DNA of 64,000 nt from the NCBI RefSeq assembly GCF_030063195.1, contig NZ_JASISS010000002.1, positions 124,001 through 188,000 on the forward strand, in the 5' to 3' direction. How positions within the stretch are numbered: the first letter of the stretch is position 1; every line of letters begins with the position of its first letter. The notes under the pieces were generated by a model. The model did not search any database. It saw nothing but the letters and a program-made list of their open reading frames with translations, and was not told the origin of the DNA. Below are positions 44,593 through 53,003 of this stretch, in pieces. The position numbers and the translations under genes were made by a program. This DNA is from Cryobacterium sp. PH31-AA6. Its GTDB lineage: Bacteria; Actinomycetota; Actinomycetes; Actinomycetales; Microbacteriaceae.

Positions 44593-45490
44593 ATGTCAGC
44601 GTCACCGCAGACGAAACTGCCTTAGGGGATAACGGATGGCACATCACATTCGATCCGTGTTCCACTCGGATTTCCACTGCGATAATTTACACCGCAATCC
44701 ACCGGGCGACACCGCCTGCCAATTCCGGCCCCGCGCCATCCGCCGCCGCCATCAGAAATGGAGTCGATGGCCCCAGTTGGGCTGATCCCCGGCGACGACT
44801 GCCGCTTCACAGTTGACGTCTCCTACTTCACTACTGGCATGGTTCATGTTCGGGCCGCAAACAGCAATACTTCAGCGGGATAATGGACGGTTGACGACGA
44901 GCGGCCGCATATTCCGCCCCAGGGCGTGATGGCACGAGTTGCGGTCGAACTGGCCCGCCAAGAGGCCGAGAAGGATCTAACGAGGCGGGTTGATCCTGAC
45001 GGTGCCGACTCGACCCTCGATGTGTCGGATGCAATCAATAGATCGAAGACCAATTACACATGAAGCCTGACTTGACCGGCCGGCCGACCATCGACCCATG
45101 ACGGAAGAGCAGGGGGATGACGGCACCGAGTTGGCCCTCTGTGCCACAAGACGGTATGGCGACTGATCCCGCTCCGAGGCGCCGGCATCGCTCTCTCACC
45201 TGTGGGCGGGAAAGCGATTGTTATGGCCGTGAAGAACTTGCGCTTGGGCATCTTCGCGCGTATCCGTGACTTGCTCCAGCCGGGGTTGAAAATTGATCAC
45301 GCCCGTCCTATCACCCTGCAGACTGGGACGAAATGACGCGCCTCGTTGTGATCTGAGCGTGAGCCCAACGTAACTCAGCTCATCGACTCAATGTCGAGTT
45401 GTGGCATCAGCGGTGCTTCCCGAGAAGAATTCGTTCGACCTGCGTTCGGCGTCACGCTGCGGATCGTGGGCGGGCCCTCGTGGAAAACGC
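44593..45490. other. Degenerate stretch with gene relics, no intact gene
   Basis: Nothing intact is seen. One readable frame spans 44758-45063 (listed separately). A second runs 45202-45336 on the plus strand, with GGKAIVMAVKNLRLGIFARI and KIDHARPITLQTGTK, ending in TGA; preceding bases in another frame (from ATG 45099, MTEEQGDDGTELALCATRRY) look like the same decayed gene after a frameshift. Neither is assigned. The stretch sits at the right margin of the suspected island. Confidence 0.5.
44758..45063 (+). pseudogene. Unassigned gene remnant with an internal stop
   Basis: From ATG 44758 the frame reads MESMAPVGLIPGDDCRFTVD and SYFTTGMVHVRAANSNTSAG, stops at TAA 44881-44883, and continues in phase with WTVDDERPHIPPQGVMARVA, ELARQEAEKDLTRRV and a TGA at 45061-45063. 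The composition is protein-like on both sides of the stop, so this is probably the 3' part of a decayed gene. I cannot name the family. The 44-residue downstream piece could be expressed alone from ATG 44929 but has no ribosome site. Confidence 0.4.
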
Positions 45491-45566
45491 GGAGTTATTC
45501 GCTGGAACGCCTACGAGCCAGGGCATGCAACTCCCCCGCCCCCACTGGCCAATAGGGATTTCCCGA
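45491..45566 (+). repeat. Short repeat family, copy A
   Basis: GGAGTTATTCGCTGGAAC at the left and ACTCCCCCG, CCACTG and GGATTTCCCGAA at the right recur at 46902-46978 (copy B, closest) and more loosely at 51157-51240 (copy C). Copy A is followed directly by copy 2 of the 95-bp terminator repeat, and copy C by copy 3. No coding potential is seen. Confidence 0.6.
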
Positions 45567-45572
45567 ACCACC

Positions 45573-45667
45573 CACAGAGAGAGGTCCGGAGTATTCCGGA
45601 CTTCCGTTTGGGAAATAGGTCGAGACAACCGATATCGGTTGTCCGGCCTATTTTTTTGCCCGAAATC
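45573..45667 (+). repeat. 95-bp direct repeat, copy 2 (right bracket of the island)
   Basis: This segment matches 18861-18955 except for one base and includes the complete GACAACCGAT/ATCGGTTGTC hairpin followed by seven T residues. No tRNA precedes it and no obvious gene is terminated by it. It bounds the accessory region on the right. Confidence 0.93.
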
Positions 45668-45990
45668 CAGTGCGTGGAACTCCTCGTCGAACAACTGAAC
45701 CTTTGGTTCGCTTGGGTGCGTCGACGGCAAAAGCGGGAGGCCCGCAAACTTCGAGGCTCGTATTCGCGTTACAGCGGGGCAGACCAACGACCGGCGGCTA
45801 ACGAGCCTGGCGGCCGGTTGTCCGAGATAGGTGGCAGAAGCCCGAACTGGACTCTCACGCGACACGTGGAACGTTTGACGATCATGGGTGAGCCTCTGAC
45901 GGTGAGCCCAGTTGGCCGCCCTGCACGCACCCTGTGCCTGAGTCCCACGGTACCCTCGAACGACCGATCCCCTAGATTTGGAGCCCCCTT
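45668..45990. other. No gene seen
   Basis: No start with ribosome site, no recognisable family fragment and no strong hairpin was found between the repeat and the acidic hypothetical gene. The promoter of that gene should lie in the last 100 bp. Confidence 0.5.
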
Positions 45991-46752
45991 GTGACCGACG
46001 ACTCTCTCCGCCTCCCGGACACGGTGTTCCGCGCCGTCCTCGACCTTGGCGTGGTACCGGTGGCCTTGCCGGAGCTGCCCGCCGGCCTGGGGACACCGCT
46101 GTTGCACGCGGACTGGGAGGAAGACGAGAAGATCGCGTACCTCTATGTGAGCTTCGACTCCGGCGATATCCACATGGAGATCATGGAGACTGCCCTCGAC
46201 ATCCATTTCGGCGCCGACGGTGAATGCTCGGAGGAGGCCCCGTGGTCGGAGGAGGTGACGGAGGCCATCATCCGGTGGGCGACGACGCTGATGTCCGCAG
46301 TCCTCCCGGTCCTCCCCCAACTCGTTGAAGACGCGGAGGAAGCCGCCGCGTGGTCCGATGAGGGTTTGCCCCTCTATTCCCGGGATTACGGCCCGGTCCC
46401 CCTCGAGATGCTCGAAGTTCACGTGGAAGGGAAGCAGATGATGCTTCCGTGGCTCGGCTCCGGCCATGTCGACCACCGGCACGCTGACGGGGCGAATCAC
46501 CCGATCGAGCTGGTCTGGGACCCGGAGCATGAAGAACCGCACATCGTCATCGCCCGGTCGTGGTCGGACCCGAAGTCCGGGGAACCGAGATCCCGGGCGG
46601 TACCCGGCACCGACTGGGACGCCGTCGGCCTCACCCGCACAGAGGTCCTCGCGTGGACCGAAGGACTCTACCTGAACGGCCATGTGATCGTTGACGCGGC
46701 GGAGCTGATCATCGCCGCTGCACTCGACCGGATCGCCGGGATCACCCGATAG
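45991..46752 (+). CDS. Acidic hypothetical protein, 253 aa
   Basis: A GTG start gives a strongly acidic, tryptophan-containing soluble protein without membrane helix or signal peptide: LRLPDTVFRAVLDLGVVPVA, HADWEEDEKIAYLYVSFDSG, VTEAIIRWATTLMSAVLPVL, LYSRDYGPVPLEMLEVHVEG, IELVWDPEHEEPHIVIARSW. No family is recognised. It is flanked on both sides by repeats and gene relics and has no operon partner. Codon usage looks ordinary for the region, so it is probably a real gene. Confidence 0.65.
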   Translation: MTDDSLRLPDTVFRAVLDLGVVPVALPELPAGLGTPLLHADWEEDEKIAYLYVSFDSGDIHMEIMETALDIHFGADGECSEEAPWSEEVTEAIIRWATTLMSAVLPVLPQLVEDAEEAAAWSDEGLPLYSRDYGPVPLEMLEVHVEGKQMMLPWLGSGHVDHRHADGANHPIELVWDPEHEEPHIVIARSWSDPKSGEPRSRAVPGTDWDAVGLTRTEVLAWTEGLYLNGHVIVDAAELIIAAALDRIAGITR

Positions 46753-46901
46753 CCCGGCGCGGGGGCACGGGCCCCGACGTGAACCGGCGGCCCTGGCCTA
46801 TCCTTATCTGGACTCGAACTCGTTCTGTCCCGCTGCCAGAACCGCCTCCGGAGCGTCGCGCAGGCTGAGATTGGAAGGCTTCAAGCATTCGCGGAAGAGT
46901 T

Positions 46902-46978
46902 GGAGTTTTTCTCTGGAACACCCGGGTGACCCACTAGGCAATTCCCCCGCGTCCACTGCCCAGAGAGGATTTCCCGAA
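46902..46978 (+). repeat. Short repeat family, copy B
   Basis: GGAGTTTTTCTCTGGAAC then ATTCCCCCGCGTCCACTG and GAGAGGATTTCCCGAA match copy A (45491-45566) at both ends with a slightly longer middle. Unlike copies A and C it is not followed by the terminator repeat. The surrounding 46753-47197 interval holds no gene I can support. Confidence 0.6.
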
Positions 46979-47197
46979 TGAGCCGCGCCGGGCCTTGCGC
47001 CGGTGCGACGGCGACCGCCAGCGAGAAATGATCCCAGGCGACGAAGGCAGGCGATTCCGCGACCGCGCCCGCGAAGGTGAGCGTCCGGATGGACCCGGTC
47101 GGAGTGTGCACGTCCACCACCGCGCACTGAAAGTTGACGCACGCCGCGTGCATGCTCGCTGCGTCCTCGCCGATCATCGCGGCCACGTCGGCTGTTA

Positions 47198-47350
47198 GTG
47201 ACCGCGCAGTACCCGCGGGTTCTCTTTGACCTACTCATGGGCATCAACCGCTGGATCTACCGGGTGCTTGCTTACGTCGCGCTTCTGCGCGATGAATACC
47301 CACCCTTCCGGCTCGATCCGGGTGGGCAGACGTTGGAGGATGCTTCCGCT
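47198..47350 (+). pseudogene. C-terminal relic of a DUF4389-type membrane protein
   Basis: The frame reads YPRVLFDLLMGINRWIYRVL and AYVALLRDEYPPFRLDPGG. LFD...G.NRW..RV.AYVALL...YPPFRLD is the end of DUF4389 proteins, normally preceded by two or more membrane helices that are missing here. Downstream codons to the TGA at about 47432 look non-native. This is a relic, not a gene. Confidence 0.6.
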
Positions 47351-47452
47351 CAGAATCGGCGCCCGGACTCGAAAACGCGCTGGCCGACGCGATCCGAATT
47401 CGGCACTCCGTCGGTCCGGGCTTATCGCGATTGATTCTGCCCCCGGACCCGG

Positions 47453-48217
47453 TTAGATCGCATCCGTGAGGCCTGCTGCCACCTCCCGGCCGACCAACCA
47501 CGCACGCAACGAGTCGTTGAACAGCTCGACATTCTCGATGTTCCACTGGTGATGCAGCGCCGGGGCCGTCGCGACGAGACTGCCCCGGATACCCGCGGCC
47601 ACTCGGTGGAGTGAGGCGCGCACGATTGCTGCGGAGTCGGCTCCGCCTGCCACTGCGATCGTCGGAGCGGTCACGCTTTCGAGGAGGACGGAGGGAATGC
47701 CGAGCGCGACTTCCTCCAGAATTGCGCGCGCTGTTTCCCGCTTTATCCCGAGGCCGGTGGTGACGAACAGTTCCGCGTCGTCGCCGGTCAAACCATAGCT
47801 TCGTGCCTGAGTCGTCCAGAAGCTGCGCTGGTTCCAGAGCAGCAGCATCAGGCGTCCGATCAGAACGTCGCGTCGGGCGGGCGGCGCGACCTGGGCGCTG
47901 GCGAGGAAGAGGCTCGCGACCTTCCGAGGGTGTCTGGCCGCAAGGTGCAGCGCAACGCTCGAGCCGAGGGAGAGCCCCACGATGTGCGCTGCGTCAGGCA
48001 GTAGAGTGGCGAGCTCATCGGCTGTCTCCTCTATCGATCTCCACTCAACCTGGTTGCTCGCACCGAAACCGGGTAGGTCGGGTACGAGGACGCGGTATTC
48101 GGGGAATGCCGGGATCTGTTGTCCCCACATCCAGCCGGCCACGTTCCCGCCATGGAGGAAGACGATGGTTTCGGTGGAGCCGGTTTCCCCGGCCGTGCGA
48201 GGAACGAAGGTGAGCAT
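47453..48217 (-). CDS. Alpha/beta-hydrolase fold enzyme, 254 aa
   Basis: Oxyanion and nucleophile motifs: TIVFLHGGNVAGWMWGQQI, VLVPDLPGFGASN and HIVGLSLGSSVALHLAAR (nucleophile Ser). The late histidine lies in APALHHQWNIENVELFND. It is a cytoplasmic esterase/hydrolase of unknown substrate. Start ATG 48217 is preferred by length to the HG motif; ATG 48250 would add 11 residues. It follows a LysR gene on the same strand by about 90 bp. Confidence 0.88.
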   Translation of the reverse strand: MLTFVPRTAGETGSTETIVFLHGGNVAGWMWGQQIPAFPEYRVLVPDLPGFGASNQVEWRSIEETADELATLLPDAAHIVGLSLGSSVALHLAARHPRKVASLFLASAQVAPPARRDVLIGRLMLLLWNQRSFWTTQARSYGLTGDDAELFVTTGLGIKRETARAILEEVALGIPSVLLESVTAPTIAVAGGADSAAIVRASLHRVAAGIRGSLVATAPALHHQWNIENVELFNDSLRAWLVGREVAAGLTDAI

Positions 48218-48308
48218 TTTCACAATCCGAGGATACTGGCTCCGATCCATCAGGCTCGCCTTCTGCCTGGCGACTCGCGGTTCGATCGCCCGAAGTCGTC
48301 GCCACGAA

Positions 48309-49223
48309 TCAGTTGGACATCGATGTCGCCCCAACGTCGTTGGCCGTGCAAACGCTCCGGACACAGGCACGGAGCCATCGATGCGCCGGGTCGACCTCCA
48401 GCCGCGGGTGCCAGAGCATCGAGACGGTGACCTCCGGTGTCGGGATCGGGAGAGCAAATGTGTGCAGGTCGGCGCGCAGACTCCTCGTGTGCTGTTCGGG
48501 AACGGTAGCGATCAGATCTGACGTGCGAGCCAGGGCCAGCGCCGCTCCGAAGTCGCCGACGATCACGGCGATCTGTCGTTCCATGCCATACGGCTTGAGT
48601 GCGTCGTCGATGGCCCCTCTCTCAACACCGCGCCGCGAGACACGGATGTGGCTGCCCGACGCATACCGCACGGGGGTGATCCTGGCTCGGGACAGGGGAT
48701 GTCCCAGCCGGATGACGCCGACGAAACGATCCGTGAACAGGGGCTCAGTGCGCACCTCGTTCGTCTCCTCCACCACGCCGATTTCGAGGTCAGCCGTGCC
48801 GTCGCGCAGGGAGGCAGCGTCCTTTTTCACCTTCTGCATGAAGCGCAGTCGAACGCCGGGGGCTTTCATAAAGACCCGGCTGATGAGGTCAGGCCCAAAG
48901 CTCTCGACGAACCCATCACTGGTCCGCAGGGTGAACGTCCTGACCAGGCCGGCGAGGTCGACCGTCTCGGGCGGCCCCAGTACCGCCTCAGCCTCCTGCA
49001 CAAGCTGACCGACGCGTTCGCGCAGCTCGAGCGCGTGCGGCGTAGGTACAAGACCACGACCGGCCCTGACCAACAGCGGATCGCCCGTCGTCACGCGCAA
49101 ACGGGCGAGCGCCCTGCTCATCGCCGAGGGGCTCAGGTTCAGCCGTTCCCCCGCCCTCGTGACATTGCCCTCCTGGAGCAGCACGTCCAGCGTAACCAGC
49201 AGGTTCAGGTCGGGTCTTGTCAT
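48309..49223 (-). CDS. LysR-family transcriptional regulator, 304 aa
   Basis: LysR helix-turn-helix: LNLLVTLDVLLQEGNVTRAG and RLNLSPSAMSRALARLRVTT, then GDPLLVRAGRGLVPTPHALE. The effector-binding domain follows (FTLRTSDGFVESFGPDLISR, DLEIGVVEETNEVRTEPLF). It is divergent from a DHA2-type MFS exporter with 138 bp between, the usual arrangement for a regulator of an efflux gene, and its downstream neighbour is the alpha/beta hydrolase. Confidence 0.93.
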   Translation of the reverse strand: MTRPDLNLLVTLDVLLQEGNVTRAGERLNLSPSAMSRALARLRVTTGDPLLVRAGRGLVPTPHALELRERVGQLVQEAEAVLGPPETVDLAGLVRTFTLRTSDGFVESFGPDLISRVFMKAPGVRLRFMQKVKKDAASLRDGTADLEIGVVEETNEVRTEPLFTDRFVGVIRLGHPLSRARITPVRYASGSHIRVSRRGVERGAIDDALKPYGMERQIAVIVGDFGAALALARTSDLIATVPEQHTRSLRADLHTFALPIPTPEVTVSMLWHPRLEVDPAHRWLRACVRSVCTANDVGATSMSN

Positions 49224-49361
49224 AGAACCAACAATCGCACATCAGATTGGACTATGGCGTGAAACGCATGACTCTTTTGCAAACCTTGCGCCTTCCGCCA
49301 TCTCCGATGCAGCCATACGCTGAAAAAACAATTCAGAAATCGCACGGAAGCAGGATCCAGA

Positions 49362-50807
49362 ATGAGAACGACCAACGTGGAACATGGCACTGTGAACGGG
49401 GCTAAGACGTATCGGTGGGCGCTGCTCACCCTCTCGCTGACCATGTTGCTGCCCTCCCTCAGCACCAGCATCGTCAATGTTGCCCTGCCGACCATGGCGG
49501 AGGGATTCTCGGCCTCCTTCCAGCAGGTCCAGTGGATTGTCCTCGCCTACCTCCTCGCCATCTCCACCCTGATCGTCGGCATCGGACGCCTCGGCGACAT
49601 CACGGGTCGCCGGCGGCTCTTGCTGGCCGGAATCGCCCTCTTCACGGCGGCCACGTTCCTCAGCGGCGTGGCGCCGACACTGTGGCTACTCATTGCCGCC
49701 CGAGCGGCGCAGGGCCTCGGCGCGGCCAGCATGATGGCGCTGAGCATGGCATTCGTCGCAGAGACGGTCCCGCCGACACGAACCGGCAGCGCCATGGGAC
49801 TACTGGGGACGATGTCCGCGATCGGCACCGCCCTCGGGCCATCGCTGGGCGGCGTCCTGATCACCGGGTTCGGATGGAGGGCGATCTTCCTCGTCACCGC
49901 ACCCCTGGGTATCCTGACCCTCGTCCTCGCCTATCGTCATCTGCCTACCGACCGTTCGGCACCGAAGGCCCGACGAGTCGGTTTCGACTACCTGGGGACA
50001 CTGCTGCTCGCCCTGACGCTGGGCGCCTACGCGCTCGCCATGACCATCCAACACGGTGGATTCGGCGTGCTCGGCCTGGCCCTGCTCCTGGCCGCCGTCG
50101 TCGGCCTGGGACTGTTCGTGCTCGCCGAGCAGAGAGCGACATCACCGCTGATCCACCTGAAGAACTTACGAGACCCCGTGCTCAGCTCAGGTCTCCTGAT
50201 GAGCGCGATCGTCTCGACGGTGATGATGGCGACGCTGGTGGTCGGTCCGTTCCACCTGTCCCTCGCGCTCGGGATCCAACCGGCCCTCATCGGGCTCGTC
50301 ATGTCGGTTGGTCCCGTCGTTGCCGCACTTACCGGCGTGCCCGCCGGGCGCATCGCCGACCGACTGGGCACCGGACGCATGGTTATCGTCGGGCTCATCG
50401 GAATGGCCATCGGGTCCCTCTCCCTGTCCCTGGTCCCGGTAACGCTCGGTATTTCGGGCTACATTGCTTCCCTCATCATCATCACCGCAAGCTACGCAGT
50501 GTTTCAGACGGCCAACAACACCATGGTCATGACCGGCGTCCGCGCCGACCAGCGCGGTGTCATCTCCGGGATGCTCAACCTGTCCCGCAACCTCGGGCTC
50601 CTGACCGGTGCCTCCGTGATGGGCGCTATCTTCGCATTCGCCTCAGGGGCGAGCGACATCACCACTGCGGGGGCAGGTGACGTTGCGACCGGCACGCGGT
50701 GGACATTCGCGGTCGCGGCAGCACTCATCGCCGTCGCGCTCGCGGTCGCCGTAGCAAGCAGAATCCGCGCAACGCCCGGCTCGTTGCCGAAGGAAATGTC
50801 GCGGTAG
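49362..50807 (+). CDS. MFS transporter, DHA2 (14-helix drug exporter) type, 481 aa
   Basis: Start of the major facilitator fold: LSTSIVNVALPTMAEGFSAS, the QVQWIVLAYLLAISTLIVGI antiporter-type motif, and GRLGDITGRRRLLLAGIALF (motif A). AARAAQGLGAASMMALSMAF and GPSLGGVLITGFGWRAIFLV (motif C) mark a proton-antiport exporter of the EmrB/QacA type. About 14 helices are expected. AGGA precedes the ATG. A LysR gene is divergent and a small two-helix membrane protein follows 78 bp downstream. Confidence 0.94.
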   Translation: MRTTNVEHGTVNGAKTYRWALLTLSLTMLLPSLSTSIVNVALPTMAEGFSASFQQVQWIVLAYLLAISTLIVGIGRLGDITGRRRLLLAGIALFTAATFLSGVAPTLWLLIAARAAQGLGAASMMALSMAFVAETVPPTRTGSAMGLLGTMSAIGTALGPSLGGVLITGFGWRAIFLVTAPLGILTLVLAYRHLPTDRSAPKARRVGFDYLGTLLLALTLGAYALAMTIQHGGFGVLGLALLLAAVVGLGLFVLAEQRATSPLIHLKNLRDPVLSSGLLMSAIVSTVMMATLVVGPFHLSLALGIQPALIGLVMSVGPVVAALTGVPAGRIADRLGTGRMVIVGLIGMAIGSLSLSLVPVTLGISGYIASLIIITASYAVFQTANNTMVMTGVRADQRGVISGMLNLSRNLGLLTGASVMGAIFAFASGASDITTAGAGDVATGTRWTFAVAAALIAVALAVAVASRIRATPGSLPKEMSR

Positions 50808-50885
50808 GCACAAGAACTTCGACATCGCATTTGCGAGTCGCTGCTGACCGAGATCCCTCGGTCGATCAATCGAAAGGAAAAAACC

Positions 50886-51134
50886 ATGTCACTAACCAGC
50901 ACTCCCCGAGGCAATGCCGGGCCGCCATCGGTCCACGCGAGGGCGGTGATCACGTGGATCGCCATCTTCCCCCTGGTCACCCTCGGCTTCTTCGCGATCG
51001 CGCCGTTCGCCGGCGACTGGAACCCCGTTCTCCGCGCCTTCGTTCTGTCCATCGTCGTCGTGCCGGTCGCCGTTTACCTCGTTGTGCCCCAGTTGATGCG
51101 GGCCCACGGCCGCATCCGAGCAACGCGTCGGTAG
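50886..51134 (+). CDS. Small two-helix membrane protein, 82 aa
   Basis: AAAGGAAAAA precedes the ATG. Two membrane helices (VITWIAIFPLVTLGFFAIAP and VLSIVVVPVAVYLVVPQLM) and a basic end (RAHGRIRATRR) are visible. No named family is certain; short proteins of this kind often follow efflux or antibiotic-monooxygenase genes. It is probably cotranscribed with the MFS gene. Confidence 0.75.
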   Translation: MSLTSTPRGNAGPPSVHARAVITWIAIFPLVTLGFFAIAPFAGDWNPVLRAFVLSIVVVPVAVYLVVPQLMRAHGRIRATRR

Positions 51135-51156
51135 AGCAGCAACCCATCTGGAGGGT

Positions 51157-51240
51157 GCGGAATTATCTCGTGAAATAGCTTCATGAGTGGGCTCAGCACT
51201 CCCCCGTGCGTCCGGCCCCAAATGGATTCCCCGAAGCCCT
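51157..51240 (+). repeat. Short repeat family, copy C (diverged)
   Basis: GGAATTATCTCGTGAAAT and CACTCCCCCGTGCGTCCGG with GGATTCCCCGAA line up with copies A and B. It is followed immediately by copy 3 of the terminator repeat, repeating the A-plus-terminator order seen at 45.5 kb. Confidence 0.5.
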
Positions 51241-51244
51241 CCCC

Positions 51245-51326
51245 GAGAGAAGCTCGGAGAGAAGCGGGCTTCAGTCTGGAAAATAGGTCGAGACAGCCGT
51301 TACGCGGATGTCCGGCCTATTTTTTT
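51245..51326 (+). terminator. Diverged copy 3 of the terminator repeat
   Basis: GAGAGAAGCTCGGAG, CTTCAGTCTGGAAAATAGG and GAGACA...TGTCCGGCCTATT align without gaps to 18865-18945. The inner stem has changed (GCCGTTACGCGGA) but remains partly paired, and seven T residues follow (51319-51326). It would end transcription of the MFS/small-protein operon. The rest of the 51135-51509 gap holds no gene. Confidence 0.75.
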
Positions 51327-51509
51327 CGACGGGTCCGACATCTCGGCCGGGTCTTGTCCTGGCGCTGCCGCTACGGATCTGAACTGAGGCCTCGGCGATG
51401 AACTGCATGTCCGGGTCCTCGATGCCGGGTCCTCGATGCCGCCGTGGATCAACGTGACAAACATTCACGCGGCCGGTGCACGACCTTGTTCGTGTGGAAT
51501 CATTGAGCG

Positions 51510-52778
51510 ATGACCGATTCTGCCCCGGATTCTTCGCGCGCGCTCCGTCTGCGGCGAATGACAGGGCGCAATCCACGCGAGGTGAACCGGGCGGCGACGC
51601 CACTGGAACTACTCTTCGATCTCTCGTTCGTCGTCGCACTCGGCGTGGCCGCCGACCAATTCGCGTACCTCGTCGCGGCCCGCCATTTCGGGGAGGGGCT
51701 GCTCGGATTCGCCTTCGCGATGCTCGCGATCTGCTGGGCCTGGATCAACTTCTCCTGGTTCTCCTCCGCCTACGACACCGACGACTGGTTCTACCGCCTG
51801 GCGACGATGGTGCAGATGGTCGGCGTCATCGTGCTCGCGCTCGGACTTCCGGCGCTCTTCCACTCGCTCGACGAAGGCGCCCACGTCGATAGCCGGGTTG
51901 TTGTCGCCGGGTACGTCGTGATGCGGGTGGCGCTGATCACCCAGTGGCTCCGCGTGTCGGCGCAGGATCCAGTACGGCGCCTCACCTCGCTGACCTATGC
52001 GGGGTGGGTGGGCCTCGCGCAGGTCGGCTGGGTCGTTCTCTCCATCATCGACCTCGCCCTCGTTCCCACGGTCGCACTGGCGGCCGTGCTCTTCATCGTC
52101 GAGTTCACCGGCCCCGTCATCGCCGAGCGTCGGATCGGGGGGACTCCGTGGCATCCCCTCCACATTGCCGAGCGCTACGGACTTTTCGCTATCATCGCGC
52201 TCGGCGAGGGGGTCTTCGGCACGGTCACCACCGTTTCCGCAATCGTGCAGCGCCAAAGCTGGAGCGCAGAGTCGATCATCATCATCATCGCCGGGATGGG
52301 GCTGACCTTCGGGATGTGGTGGACCTACTTTCTCCTTCCCTCCGGAACTCTGCTGGCCCATCGCCGCGGCAAACGGTTCGTCTGGGGCTACGGCCACATC
52401 CTGGTCTACACGTCGATCGCGGCGATGGGCGCCGGGCTTCACGTCGCGGCCTACGTGATCGAGGGAGAAACGGCGCTCGGCACCCTCGGTGCGATCCTCG
52501 CCGTCTCGATCCCCGTCGCGATCTACTCGATCGCCCTCTTCGCGTTGTATTACTACCTTCTCGAGGAGTGGGACCCGCTGCACGTCGTGCTCTTGATCGG
52601 CGCGATCCTGGTGCTCGTGATCGCCGCCGGGCTCGCCGTAGCAGGGGCGTCCCTCGGACTCTGCCTCATCATCGTCACGCTGTCGCCGGCCGTCGTCGTC
52701 GTCGGTTTCGAGACAGCCGGTCACCGCCATCAGGCGGCCGCGCTTGGGCGCCTCGAGGCGCCCGACACCGCGTCTTAG
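51510..52778 (+). CDS. Low temperature requirement protein A (LtrA) family membrane protein, 422 aa
   Basis: LtrA-family signature ATPLELLFDLSFVVALGVAA at residues about 28-47, FFGTPWHPLHIAERYGLFAI-like RIGGTPWHPLHIAERYGLFA, and IALGEGVFGTVTTVSAIV. About ten helices are expected. The name comes from a Listeria mutant; the molecular function is unknown. It has its own promoter region downstream of the terminator repeat and no operon partner. Confidence 0.92.
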   Translation: MTDSAPDSSRALRLRRMTGRNPREVNRAATPLELLFDLSFVVALGVAADQFAYLVAARHFGEGLLGFAFAMLAICWAWINFSWFSSAYDTDDWFYRLATMVQMVGVIVLALGLPALFHSLDEGAHVDSRVVVAGYVVMRVALITQWLRVSAQDPVRRLTSLTYAGWVGLAQVGWVVLSIIDLALVPTVALAAVLFIVEFTGPVIAERRIGGTPWHPLHIAERYGLFAIIALGEGVFGTVTTVSAIVQRQSWSAESIIIIIAGMGLTFGMWWTYFLLPSGTLLAHRRGKRFVWGYGHILVYTSIAAMGAGLHVAAYVIEGETALGTLGAILAVSIPVAIYSIALFALYYYLLEEWDPLHVVLLIGAILVLVIAAGLAVAGASLGLCLIIVTLSPAVVVVGFETAGHRHQAAALGRLEAPDTAS

Positions 52779-53003
52779 AGCGGCTGGGGCGTCGAATCTC
52801 GACTCCGAGATCGGCTGGATTGGACTGCATGGTCGCGTCCGTCAGTGTGTCGCTGAGGGCTGCGGCCAGCAGCTGAATCGCGGGTTGCCGGCGCGGAACG
52901 GCTGCGTCGGCGCTCTACGCGGGCTGCGCCGCTCTGGAACTGCACCTTTCTCTGGTCGCCGCGCTCGAATCTGCGCCACGGCCGGATGCGCGAGACTGGG
53001 CGT

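Noticed and set aside
44929-45063. Possible 44-aa standalone gene
   Set aside because: No Shine-Dalgarno site, and the frame continues upstream across a stop, so it is treated as part of a remnant.
18780-45667. Prophage or integrative conjugative element
   Set aside because: No integrase, relaxase, capsid or replication gene was found; only a broken transposase remains.
46881-47186. Minus-strand frame of 101 codons with fairly protein-like middle (FAGAVAESPAFVAWDHFSLA)
   Set aside because: It overlaps repeat copy B, has no ribosome site and no recognised family; could be a relic but not supportable.
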